From Rhynchopus euleeides (Eukaryota; Euglenozoa; Diplonemea; Diplonemida; Diplonemidae): a stretch of 64,000 nt of DNA. Positions 10,746 through 21,187 of this stretch are shown here, piece by piece (position 1 is the stretch's first letter; every line of letters starts with the position of its first letter). The notes beneath the pieces were generated by a model. It did no database searches. It was not told where the DNA came from and worked only from the letters and a program-made list of their open reading frames with translations. The stretch spans positions 124,001-188,000 of the forward strand of contig OY723290.1 of the NCBI GenBank assembly GCA_963210315.1. The letters are read 5' to 3'. A program made the translations under genes and the position numbers.

Positions 10746-12308
10746 CTACGCATCCTGCGCAGCGAATGGGAGGATGGAGCGCTCGCTCATGACGTAGTCC
10801 ACAGCCTCGTCGGTGAGGGAGGCACGGCGGGCCTGCAGCTCGTCGAGGAAGTCGGAGATGACCTCGGCAGCGCGCAGCTTCATGGTTCCAGAGTGGACCT
10901 TCCCCCTGCGGAAGCCGTCCTCCAGCTCGGCCAGCTCCTCGTCGTCCTCCAGGAAGTGGCGCAGGTATTGGAATGCAATGTCGATCTCAGGGTTGCCCCC
11001 GTCACGCTGGAAGTCCTTCAGGGTGGCGGCCCCACCGCTGAAGGCACTCTTCAGCTTCTTCTGCACCGTCTTGCGGTCGTCGGTGAGGAGCACCTGGGAA
11101 TTGGCGGCGCCGGAGGACGACATCTTCCCCGCCACACCGCTCAGCGGGGCCAGGAACTTCGTCATCAGAAGCGAGGGTTTCGGATTCTTCAGCTTCGGGC
11201 AGACGTCGCGCGTCAGCATGAAGAAGGGGTCCTGGTCAATCGCACAGGGGATCAGGCACCGCATCTTCGCCACGGGCAGCACCTGCGGGAAGGAGGAGGA
11301 GAAGCACGGCGCAGCCTGGATGGCGGGGAACGCGATCTTCCCGATGTTGTCGCTGTGCTCAAACCCGAATGTCGCAGCGACTTTGTTGAAGGTCAGCTGG
11401 CGCTGGATCCGCAGCGTATTGGGGTACAGGCGCTGCATATAGTTCAGGTTGTTGAAGACAAACGTCTTCTCCGGATCAAACCCGAACGCAAGGATATCCT
11501 TGATGTTCTCACGTGTCATGGTGCGCAGGCGGTCCATGTCAATATCGCGGAAGAGGAACTTCTCATCGTCTGTCAGCTGCACGACAAGCGGTGTGTCCAG
11601 CTGCTCCTGCAGATACTGCGTCAGGAGGAAGGGCACAGCATGCCCGATGTGCATCGTCTGGTCGCTAGGGCCACGCCCGGTGTAGAGGTACACCTTGCGG
11701 CCCTTCTCTACCTCGCCAAGCGCATCATCGATGCCGCGGTGGGTGAAGGCGATGCCGCGCCGCAGGAAGCGGTGAAGCTTCCGCGGCTCACGTCCCAAAG
11801 ACTCGTCGACACCGCGCGCAGCACCCGCAAATCGGGTCACGATCTCAGGCGTCAGCGGCTCGGAACCGAACTGCGACATGACCTGTAGGGCAGAGGCACC
11901 GATGGGAGGCACAGGGAGAGGAACTGGGAGGGGAAGGAAAGGTTGGGGAAGCAGGATAGAAGTTCGCCTGAACAGTGACAGTGTCCTGTCTGCATGCCGA
12001 GAAGAGAGCAATCAAGGCGTCGTGAGAATTCAAGGCGTGGTGTGGATCATGCTGCGGACCTGGGCGAGGGCCTGACACGAGCGTGCACGGCACGGAAATA
12101 TCCCACCGCCGACCCACCACTGTGTGCTGAGTGGAACGGCAGTCGGATGATCAACGTTGCTAGGACACCGACATCGCAGAAGACTAAGGCATACCGTGTC
12201 GTACTTCACGGGCGTGTGGGAGGACCCACCTGTCACACCCCAGGGGGTCACCACGGGCCCATCGTCAGGGTTGGGTGTGCAGCGGAGAAGGGCGCGGCAG
12301 CGCTTCAT
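10746..12308 (-). CDS. Tryptophanyl-tRNA synthetase, cytosolic type
   Basis: Two exons, 12308-12195 and 11882-10746, joined in phase 0 across a 312-bp intron (donor GTATGC, acceptor CCCTACAG), giving 416 residues. The product charges tRNA-Trp with tryptophan in the cytosol. It has the class I signatures MHIGH (HIGH motif, within GRGPSDQTMHIGH) and GKMSSS (KMSKS loop), plus family blocks FLRRG near the N-terminus, FPAIQAAP, and CLIPCAIDQDP before the catalytic loop. The first exon supplies VVTPWGV and VKYDT, which match the eukaryotic N-terminal block DPW...YDKL and confirm the splice. There is no WHEP domain and no obvious targeting peptide. A possible leader acceptor (CTCCTGCAG, boundary 12382) lies about 70 bases upstream of the ATG. 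Confidence 0.93.
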
Positions 12309-13077
12309 GGTACCAGCAGCGAACCCAAGGGCAGGGGGGACGAGAGGGTGGTGGGGCGGAGGGTGGGGCTACGCCTCACACCTGCAGGAGGGTGAGTTGG
12401 CGTGAGAGGGTGGTGCCGTGCAGAGGCACACAGTCACAGAACAGAGGTGCATGGGCGAGGGGAGGCACGAGGGTGGCCAGGAAAGGCGGGTAGCTTCCCC
12501 TTAGGTGCTGGGCAGGCTGTTGGCATCGGGGTGGAGGGCAGGCGCGAAGCGTAGAGGGAGGCAGGTGGGTCACAAGGGGAGGAGGGGAGGAGCATTAGAC
12601 ATTCCATCCAAGGCTTTGGCACCGAAGCTCGTCAACTTTTCCCAGAATCGGAGCTGCAAACAACGCGCAACCTCGCCCACCGGCGAGCGGTGAGTTGGGT
12701 TGGCTGTGGGAGTGGACAAGAGGGAGAAAGGCAAAAGACGGCGAACCCGGTGCTACCACCGGCGCCCCCACCGGGTGGGCCTGGCCCACAGTGCGGTTGG
12801 TGCACATGCAGGCTGCGTGTCTGTCCTCCTGCCAGTAAAGACAGGGACAGAGACGGGAACAGAAGAGAGAGATTGGCAAAGTGCAAGAAGACAAGCGCCA
12901 GAATGGGGGGCAAGTCCGGGGAAATCAAGATCCGGATGTGAATCTGTGTGCGTTTTGAATACATGAGAGCTACACCCACACAAAGTGGGCCTGTATCCAG
13001 TGCACGGATCCGACCCCCACGAGGCTTGACTTGCATTCGCGGAACAGGGAAAACCACGAAACAAACAAACACTCAAT
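12309..13077. other. Intergenic, no gene recognised
   Basis: The TrpRS upstream region and general GC-rich spacer. No coding region or RNA gene is recognised. It ends at 13077 with the left copy of the target-site duplication ACTCAAT of the transposon to its right. Confidence 0.5.
12375..12395 (-). promoter_or_regulatory. Candidate 3' splice site upstream of TrpRS start
   Basis: CACCCTCCTGCAG on the sense strand is followed by about 73 untranslated bases with in-frame stops and then the ATG at 12308. As the sequence just after it cannot be coding, a real acceptor here would join a 5' untranslated or trans-spliced leader. Confidence 0.35.
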
Positions 13078-13119
13078 CATAGATGTACCGCCCTTGGAAA
13101 AAAAAGGGCAAAAAGGGCG
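13078..13119. repeat. Left terminal inverted repeat
   Basis: Forty-two bases beginning CATAGATGTACCGCCCTTGG and running through an A8 tract to AAAAAGGGCG. They are identical to the reverse complement of the right end; the next base differs. Confidence 0.93.
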
Positions 13120-13241
13120 CCCCAGGGGCACTTCGCCCTTTTTCGAAAAAGGGCTCCTGAGGGGCGAATCTACCGCTTAAAAACGGGCAAAAAGGGCGAA
13201 AAATGGCCGAAAAAAAAGGGCGTTCCTCAAAAAAGGGCGGG

Positions 13242-13532
13242 TCAGGGGCGGAAAAATGGGGGTTTTCTGGGTGGGCTACTGGACTTTATTTGGGCACACT
13301 GAGGTGCCTTGCGCCACGTGGCGCACGGCAGCGAACGCCTTGGCAAGTGGGTGTCTCCCAAGGCAAAAATGAGTGAACGGGCAGCATGCCGTTCCACATT
13401 TTTGGTCTCTGGATCAACAAACGAGAGCGCACCACAGGTCTCGGCATTATCTGCTTTGAGAACCTCTGCATGGACAGGAACCGGAAGCCCCCCTGTGTAG
13501 GAGTGCTTCAGCAGAGACGAACATGTCGTCAC
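13242..13532 (-). pseudogene. Possible captured GMC-oxidoreductase-like fragment
   Basis: A 96-codon open stretch inside the transposon. Its central part, HAEVLKADNAETCGAL then SFVDPETKNVERHA and SLIFALG, resembles the FAD-binding segment of GMC oxidoreductases, where A-x-V, a GV-x-Y-x-D block and an A-x-x-V-hydrophobic-A-x-G end occur in that order. The resemblance stops at about DTHLPRR, so only a fragment is present, with no Rossmann start and no catalytic His. An AAATAAA word follows on the same strand near 13283. If the match is real this is a host gene piece carried by a transposon; it could also be chance. Confidence 0.3.
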
Positions 13533-14385
13533 GGTGGCGCTTCAGGCGTGTGCCGAGCTATATGTCGACACACACCTTCCCGGTGGGGCTCCAGGCATTT
13601 GCCGAGCTAGTGTATTGTATCAACTGTTATAACAATAATGAGAAAACATACATGGGCCAGGGCTGGGGTCAGGGGAATGGGCTGTTCAGTGGAGGTTCTG
13701 AGTGCGGCCGCCGGCTCTCATTTCTCACAGATTCAGAATCCTTAGGAAATCGATAAATTTTGGCCGCAAAAAGACGACACCACCGAAAATTCACCCAAAA
13801 ACGTCGAGATACCTGTTTCTGGGCCTATTTTGCACCCAGAAACACGTTTTTGAGCCTCTGTGAAAAATCCGATTTTTTCAGATTTTTCGCGATTTTCGCA
13901 TTGTCCTCGCCCAGCCAAAAAATCAATTTTTGGCTGGGAAATGCAGGGAAATGCAAAAAATCAACGAATGGGGGGTGTCGATTCTGGACAAAAAATAATT
14001 TTCAAAAAAAAAATCGAAAAATCGGGGGAAAATGCTGAAAAATGGCAAAAAAAAAGAGTATGGGGAGTTGGGTCCAGTTTAGCAAAGTCGTCATATTTTT
14101 CGGGTGTTTTTTTGAATGGGACACCCGAAGAACCCGTTGAGACGTGAATGACATCGTGAACATATCTGCCAGAGAATCCTCAAGCTTGGTGCCTCAAGAA
14201 CTTGGGACAACACGGCGCTGCAGGCGCATCCTGGGCCGCAGACCAGCAAGCCGGCAAAATAGCCAAGGCCGCCTACACGGCGAGCCTTCTACAGATTCCA
14301 GATTGCTCAAACGAGCGTGTCCAGGAAGCTTGAGCTTTGGGTGGGGACGGGATGAAGTCATGGGGGGGGGGGGGCGGGGCGGGGG

Positions 14386-15448
14386 TGGCTGGGGGGAACC
14401 TCTAGAGGTAGGGGGCAACCCATTAGTGGCTGGGGGGAACCTCTAGAGGTAGGGGGCAACCCATTGGTGGCTGGGGGGAACCTCTAGAGGTAGGGGGCAA
14501 CCCATTAGTGGCTGGGGGGAACCTCTAGAGGTAGGGGGCAACCCATGAGTGGCTGGGGGGAACCTCTAGAGGTAGGGGGCAACCCATTAGTGGCTGGGGG
14601 GAACCTCTAGAGGTAGGGGGTAACCCATGAGTGGCTGGGGGGAACCCCTAGAGGTAGGGGGCAACCCATTAGTGGCTGGGGGGAACCTCTAGAGGTAGGG
14701 GGTAACCCATGAGTGGCTGGGGGGAACCCCTAGAGGTAGGGGGCAACCCATGAGTGGCTGGGGGGAACCTCTAGAGGTAGGTGGCAACTGGGGGGAACCT
14801 CTCGAGGTAGGTGGCAACCCATTGGTGGCTGGGGGGAACCTCTAGAGGTAGGTGGCAACCCATTGGTGGCTGGGGGGAACCTCTAGAGGTAGGTGGCAAC
14901 CCATTAGTGGCTGGGGGGAACCTCTCGAAGTAGGTGGCAACCCATTGGTGGCTGGGGGGAACCCCTAGAGGCAGGGGGTAACCCATTGGTAGGTGGGGGG
15001 AACCCCTAGAGGTAGGGGGTAACCCGTTTGTGAGTGGGGGGAACCTCTAGAGGCAGGGGGTAACCCATTTGTGGGTGGGGGGAACCCCTAGAGGCAGGGG
15101 GTAACCCGTTTGTGGGTGGGGGGAACCCCTAGAGGCAGGGGGTAACCCATTTGTGGGTGGGGGGAACCCCTAGAGGTAGGGGGTAACCCGTTTGTGAGTG
15201 GGGGGAACCTCTAGAGGCAGGGGGTAACCCATTTGTGGGTGGGGGGAACCCCTAGAGGCAGGGGGTAACCCATTTGTGGGTGGGGGGAACCCCTAGAGGC
15301 AGGGGGTAACCCATTTGTGGGTGGGGGGAACCCCTAGAGGCAGGGGGTAACCCATTTGTGGGTGGGGGGAACCCCTAGAGGTAGGGGGTAACCCGTTTGT
15401 GGGTGGGGGGAACCCCTAGAGGCAGGGGGTAACCCGTTTGTGGGTGGG
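14386..15448. repeat. 41-bp minisatellite, about 26 copies
   Basis: Tandem units of 41 bp, for example GGCTGGGGGGAACC then TCTAGAGGTAGGGGG then CAACCCATTAGT. Each early unit carries the 12-bp perfect palindrome ACCTCTAGAGGT; later units shift to ACCCCTAGAGGC and the spacer changes from ATTAGTGGCTG to GTTTGTGGGTG. One unit is truncated near 14785. Units are contiguous with no unique spacers, so this is not a CRISPR array. Repeat-encoded frames here are not genes. Confidence 0.92.
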
Positions 15449-16091
15449 TCCATTTGTGGTAAATTTACTGGGTTCTGGTGCCCACCGCCTCCCCTTTTGA
15501 GCGTTTGAAACAGCGTTTCCGGGACCCGGCACTGCTCGCAGTGGGCTCAAATGTCCAAAAACGACCCATTCTGGACCCCCCAAAAAAAAATGCGAGCACC
15601 TCCCCCTTGGCACGCCGGTCTTACGACAACCCTGCCTATTTCTGGTGCTGGGAAAAAAACGGAAAAAAACGGAAAATCAGGGTGTCGATTTTGGGATTTT
15701 CCGTTTTTTCGTTTTCCGTTTTTTTTCGGATTTTTTTCGTCGAATTTTGACCAAGTCGCAGCCAGCGCCCACAGGCGGAAAAAACGAAAAAAAAGGAAAA
15801 AACGGAAAAAAACCGAAAAAATCGACACCCCCCAATTACGCCGTTTTAACCCCTTTCGTGCACTTTTTGGTCCTACAAGGGGGAATATGGGGTGTTGGGC
15901 CCCCCTACGACTTGTGTTTTTTTTTGGCTGAGGCGCCCCTGAAACGCCCCTGAGGCGCCCTTCAGGAGCCCCTGAAACGCCCCTCAGGAGCCCCTGAAAC
16001 GCCCTTTTTTTTTCCAGGGGCGTTTCAAGGGCGTTTCAGGGGCTAAGGAAAAGTTTCACGGGCGAAACGCCATTTTTGACCAATTTTTTCC

Positions 16092-16133
16092 CGCCCTTTT
16101 TGCCCTTTTTTTTCCAAGGGCGGTACATCTATG
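16092..16133. repeat. Right terminal inverted repeat
   Basis: Ends GGGCGGTACATCTATG, followed directly by the target duplication ACTCAAT. It matches the left end in all 42 positions, including both homopolymer lengths, suggesting a fairly recent insertion. Confidence 0.93.
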
Positions 16134-16658
16134 ACTCAATATAGCAGGAAGATGTGCTGGCGGATAGGACACGCAGAACTCAGCGGGTAAATCACCCCGC
16201 TCCATTCATGCCCACCCTACATCGTCACACACTTCTCCGGGGAAGGGGGGGGGGGGGGAAGGGATGTTATGGAATGGCCCATCGAGTGCAGCCTCTCCTC
16301 GCTTGCCTCCTGCTCTTTTGCCTGTGACGGTGTGATGCCGCCACACACAATAGCATGCAGAAACCACGGTCATGTGGTAGGAGAAAGTACGATACACGAG
16401 GAGGAGGAGGAGAAGGTTGGCTGCGAGGGTATACATACAAACAGCAAAAGGGATATGCAATCAGAAGGCCTGTCACAGAGAGCGACAAAACATAACGAGC
16501 GCCTTCATTTTTGTGCGACCAGAGCCGCAGGTGCAAAAGAGAGGAATCAGGCAAGGTGATGATGTGCCACGGTGCAGTGATAAAAGATAATTTGGATTTT
16601 GAACAGATGATTTGCATGTGTGAAACCACACCCCCCTTTCCGCCCTCTCTCTCTACCC
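16134..16658. other. Intergenic, no gene recognised
   Basis: Downstream flank of the large secreted-protein gene. It starts with the right target duplication and includes a G run (16246-16258) and a GAGGAGGAGGAG patch near 16398. No coding region is supported. Confidence 0.5.
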
Positions 16659-19600
16659 CTACTCCCTGCGGGCAAAGAGCTGCGCTATGCGTGCTGCGGG
16701 GAGTGCCGTGCGGTACACCCTCGCCTCATCCATGTGCCCCACGAACTTCGCGTGGCTCCCGAGCCACGCCACACCGCCGAAGCGCGTGTAGTAGCCCTGC
16801 TCGAACACCCCGCCCACCGCGGAGATGCCCGCAGTCGACACGGCCTGCCCGTCCACGTAGTTTGTCGCGGTGTTGGTGGAGCGCGACACGACAGCCGCCA
16901 CGTGGTGCCATGCGCCATCGTCGATGGCAGGGCCCTTTGACGCGACGGTGACCTTGCGCCCGTCTGTGCCGTACACAACAGTGGTGAAGGACTTGCCGCG
17001 CCCGTCAGTCAGAAGCGTCAGCCCCACGCTCGACGGCTTCCCGGCGTTGGAGAAGATCGTCATCCTGTCCGTGGTGGGCGCCGTCACCTTCACCCACATG
17101 CACACGGTGATGTCGTCCAGCCCGAAGAGGAGGAAGTCCGGCACCGGGGCCATCTGCACCTTCAGATGCCCGTCGTTCCACTTCTTCGGCGTGCCCGACA
17201 GCACCGCGCACTTGCCCGACACCCCGCGCGACTCCCCCACAGACACCCCGGTCGGGTCGGCGTACGCCTGCACCCTCTTCGTCGAGTCGTACACGATGGA
17301 GGGGGACGACGGCGACGACCTGTCCGCCGGCACACCTGCCTCCTCGAAGGAGTAGTGCATAATCAGCTTCTCGTCCGACGCGGCCTTCGTCTCCACCCAG
17401 ATTTCGACGACCACAGGGTTCCCCGGCGCCGTGTCCGCCACGGCGTACGTGAAGGTGTCGAGCCCGACAAACCCTGCGTCCGGGCGGTACGTGAACCCGC
17501 CGTCGCTGCGCAGTGACAGCTTCCCGTGCGACGCCTTGGCCACCTGTGCCCTGCCCCTGCCCACGCCCCGGTCATTCGCACGCCCGCGCGCCCCGCGACC
17601 CGCAGCGTCTCGCCCTGCGTCCCCACGTACGCGTCCTTGAAGGCACCCGCCCGCCCCAGCAGGGGGAGCATCGCCTGCCCCGCACGCCGCCCGATCGTGG
17701 CCATCGACGGGCCGTCGTAGTGGTAGTAGTTGTACAGGTCATCCGACACAACCCAGTCAGCGTGCGCGTCCTGTGTCGGCACCTTCGCCTGCGCAGCCCT
17801 GATGGTGTCCCCGCGCGTCCCCTGGTTGTCGTTCCCCTGCACCACCACGACAGGCAGGTCCGCCACCCCCAGGTCCCGCCGCACAGACGCAATCAGCTCC
17901 ACCAGCGCCGCCTCGTACCCGTTGGCGTCTGCGTCGGAGAAGGCGTCGTTGTACCCCTGGAACCACACGAACCCCGACACGACGTGGTCGGCCGGCACGT
18001 CGTCTGCCAGGAACTGCTTAAACCCTGCAATGGCCTGCTTGTACAGGTTGCCGCCCTTCCCGCGCGGTGCCCAGTGATCCGGGTTCGCAATCTGGGTCCC
18101 CCCTTTCGCAGCCTTGAAGAGGTACACGTTCTCCGCGAAGGTGTCCCCGAGCACGTGCCCGAACCCCAGCTCCGGGCCGAACGCCTTCCCGTACTTCGGC
18201 GCAAGGCCCGCGGTCCCCCTGCGCACCTCGATGGTCGACTTGGCAAACACGTCGTCCCTCACCTGCAGCAGCTCGGGGTCGAAGATCGCGAGTTCGGCCT
18301 CCGACCCGTGCCCCACCATGTTCGACTGCCCCGCCATCAGGAACACGCGTGCACGGCCGCCCCCCGCAGGCGGTGGCGGCGGCGGTGTGCGTGGTGCGGG
18401 CGCAGGTGTGCGCGGCGACCCGCCCTTCCGCGGGGCCAGCAGGTGCTCGTACGTGTAGGCCTTGAACCCGGTGAACACCGTCGAAGGCGTGTTGGCCACA
18501 ACCAGGTACAGCTTCTCCCCTGCGGCAGCACGCACATCCACCGTCACAGCAGCCCCTGCCTTCGCGGCAGGCAGTTTGTGGTACGTGCGCTTCCCCGTGC
18601 GCGTGTTGTGCACCACCGCCTGCGCCCGGAACTCCGAGTACGACGGGTTGCGGGACGACGGCTTGATCCCGACCTCGTACGTGGCGGTGGCAGTCACGTC
18701 CACCTCGTATGCGTTGAACGCCCAGTCCCCGATCCTGTAGCGGCTCGGGACATCCGCCCACCTCGTGCCTGTCCCGCGCGTCCCGTAGGACACCGCAATC
18801 TTATTGTCCACCTCCGATTCAGGGATCGGCTTGTCCGCCTTCTTGTTCCCGCCCTGCATGCGCTTGAAGGAGCCCTCCTCCGATGCACGGAACGTCTCCT
18901 CGTAGTCCACGTCCCACGTTGTCACGCGCGCCGCGAAGTCGCTGAACACGTCGCGCATGTCGAACCCGGCCTCCCGCAGCGCGTTGTACATCCCCTCCGC
19001 AGGGGCGTCGCTGGTCGGGGCCAGCCCAAGCACCCTGCGGTTGAACACCTTCCCGACGAAGAAGTCGTCCCCCAGCACGTGGTGCGTGACATACCACCAC
19101 CAGATGGCCGCCCCGTACTGGTGGCCCCCCTTCGCGTTGTCGATGATCCCGTCCTCAAACGCCGAGCTCTGCGTGGTCCACAGCGCCAGCTGCGGCTGCA
19201 TCGTGTACATCCCGAGGATCGTGTCGTGTACAGTCGGCTTCATCGAGAATGCCCCCCACGATGCGGTGGACTCGGCCATGAACTTCGTGGACCCCTTGGT
19301 GCGCGACTGGTACGAGTGGAAGTTCTCGTGAAGCACGTACTGCCCCCACGGCTTGCCAAAGTCAAACTTGCTGACCCACGGCTTGCGGTAACTCGCCGAC
19401 AGCATCTGATCACGCGGCTTTGCAAGCTCCGCGCACAGCGCCCCGTGCACGTACATCCCAGCCTCCAGAACGTTGTGCTCCCACGTCATGTCGTGGCCGG
19501 ACAGCTGGTACTCGAAGCTCTCCTGCGTCGTGTCCTTCACCCCGGCAGGCCAGTACATGCAGTAGTACACCCCGCACAGGTAATTCGGGTACTCTGCGTC

Positions 19601-21187
19601 CGGCACCGCCATGCTGAGCCCGCTGTCGCAGTCGTCCCCCAGCTCCGCGAGCTCACGCCGCCCCAGTTCCCTCTCGTACACACGCACGTCCCACACCTTC
19701 CCGGCGTAGCGCCCAACCGTCAGCGACCCCCCGAGCGATCGCGGCGCGGCGCGGCCGAGAGAGCGCTCCGTGCGGCGCCCGTTCACAAACGTGGCCACCC
19801 TGTCGCTCGAGATCTGCACGGCGACGTGGTTGCAGCGGCAGTGGCTGAAGGCATGTGCCCCGTTCACCACCGTCACCCCACCCACTGTCACGGAGAGCTT
19901 CCCGTCAGCCTCAGACACCGTCAGCGGCCCGAAGGTCAGCACTACCCCGCTCTGACCCAGCGCCTTCGGCATCACCTTGAACGACAGCGTCGCCGCCGGC
20001 CTCACCGTCCGCTTCTGGAAGTCCACCCGCACCACCTTGTCCGCCATGTCCACCGCGCTCTCGTAGGGGAACGTGTCTGCGCTCCGGTCGTTTGCCAGCA
20101 GCTCCGCCGTCACGGGGTGCCGGTTCTCCGACAGGTCCTCGTAGGCAAACTGCAGCGGCACGAATGCGAACAGCCCGTCGAACGGCCCCTTTTTCTTCGC
20201 GAGCACCTCCAGCGAGCACCGTGCCTCGCAGCGCCCGAAGGAGCACATCTCCCCACGCCCGCACGTCCCGCATGTCACTGTCTTCCCCTTCCCGTCCCGG
20301 ACTGCCCCGCACACGGCCCCCCTCTGCGCACACAAGGCGGCGTCCCCGCGTGCTGGCGGTGCTGGTGCAGGCGTGCGTGCCGGTGCAGGCGCAGGTGGAG
20401 GTGCGCGCGTCCGCACAGGGGCCGGTGACGGTGTGCGTGGCGCACGGGTCGGCGGAGCCGGCCCCTTGATGCATGGGGCTGCGACCTCGTCCACATCTGT
20501 GACGGTGTGGTCTGCGAAGCTGACGTGGTCGATGAAGAACTCCCCAGTACGCGCGAGCGCGGACCCGCCCAGGTGGAACTCCCCGATGGCCATGCCCCCG
20601 TACTGCGAGTTCTGCCGCAGGTCCATCTTCACCCGCTTCGTCAGCACAACCTTCCCGTCCACCCACAGCCGCACCTTCCTCTCCGCCGCCCTGTACGTCA
20701 TCACGATGTGTACCCACTTCCCGCGCCGCAGGGTCGCGGTGCTCCTGGCCCGCATTGCCGGGGTGCGCACCTCAACCCGCCCCACAAAGTCCACCGTCAC
20801 CCACGCTCCCCAGTGCCCCGAACGCCGGTCCCGCTTCGTCTTGTGCGTGGCCCCGATTGTGAACAGCGCCCTGTTCCCCGTCAGCCGCACTGGCTTCACG
20901 TACCCGGCAATGGAGAAGTCCTTGTTCCCTGTGGGCGCCCCGTGTGATGCCCTCAGGTTGATGAAGTCGCGCGGCTTGACGTGGTACGACTTCCCACACA
21001 CGGCGTTGCTGCCACTCCCGAGGGCAATCCGCTTCCCCGAGCTCGTCCGCCGGTACGTGTCCTCCACATCCGGCCCGTCCAGCGTGTACTGCGAGTAGAT
21101 GCGACCCTGTGCCACACCGCCGCAGAGCGTGACCACGGCCAGCAGCTGCAGCAGCATTCGCGGATGCTGCATCCTGCTGTGCGTCAT
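16659..21187 (-). CDS. Secreted LamG / HExxH / SASA-esterase multidomain protein, frameshifted
   Basis: About 1,508 codons in one exon from the ATG of MTHSRMQHPRMLLQLL. A signal peptide (LLQLLAVVTLCGGVAQG) is followed by a LamG/concanavalin-like domain (about 28-230), a Pro/Thr linker, a short Cys-rich module (about 290-330) and a second LamG-like domain (about 340-520). Next comes a zinc-protease-like region with HENFH at residue 620 and a downstream ESTASW glutamate. A SASA/CE6-type esterase follows, with the nucleophile block MAGQSNMVG near 953, VWFQGYND near 1075 and YHYDGPSMATIGRR near 1155. An Ig/cadherin-like repeat (GGFTYRPDAGFVG) and a third LamG-like domain end the protein. The frame breaks once near 17575-17578: a missing base in GVR-ND. 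This suggests a surface or secreted glycan-processing protein. Frameshift could be a sequencing error, a real lesion, or a 38-bp intron. Confidence 0.8.

Larger units (their letters stand above)
13078..16133. mobile_element. Non-autonomous TIR DNA transposon, 3.06 kb
   Basis: Perfect 42-bp terminal inverted repeats bound this element. The left end is 13078-13119, starting CATAGATGTACCGCCC; the right end is 16092-16133 and is its exact reverse complement. The 7-bp direct repeat ACTCAAT flanks both sides (13071-13077 and 16134-16140), which is the expected scar of transposition. Inside the ends are G/C and A-run subterminal repeats (GGGCAAAAAGGGC on the left; GGGGCGTTTC and CCCTGAAACG words on the right), an AT-rich zone (13750-14130), a 41-bp minisatellite and a second A/T-run zone (15640-15830). 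No transposase frame is seen, so it would depend on a partner element. A 7-bp duplication is not the norm for the best-known superfamilies, so it is left unassigned. Confidence 0.9.

Noticed and set aside
14771..14986. Repetitive protein frame in the minisatellite
   Set aside because: It is simply the 41-bp unit read through (123 bases are three units, so frames stay open). There is no independent evidence of a gene.
14386..15448. Regular repeats that could suggest a CRISPR array
   Set aside because: Units are contiguous 41-bp tandem copies with no unique spacers, in a eukaryotic genome with spliced genes. It is a minisatellite.
17513..20428. 971-codon plus-strand open frame
   Set aside because: It is antisense to the secreted multidomain protein and consists of Arg/His/Pro/Val-rich text, as expected from the complement of GC-rich codons.
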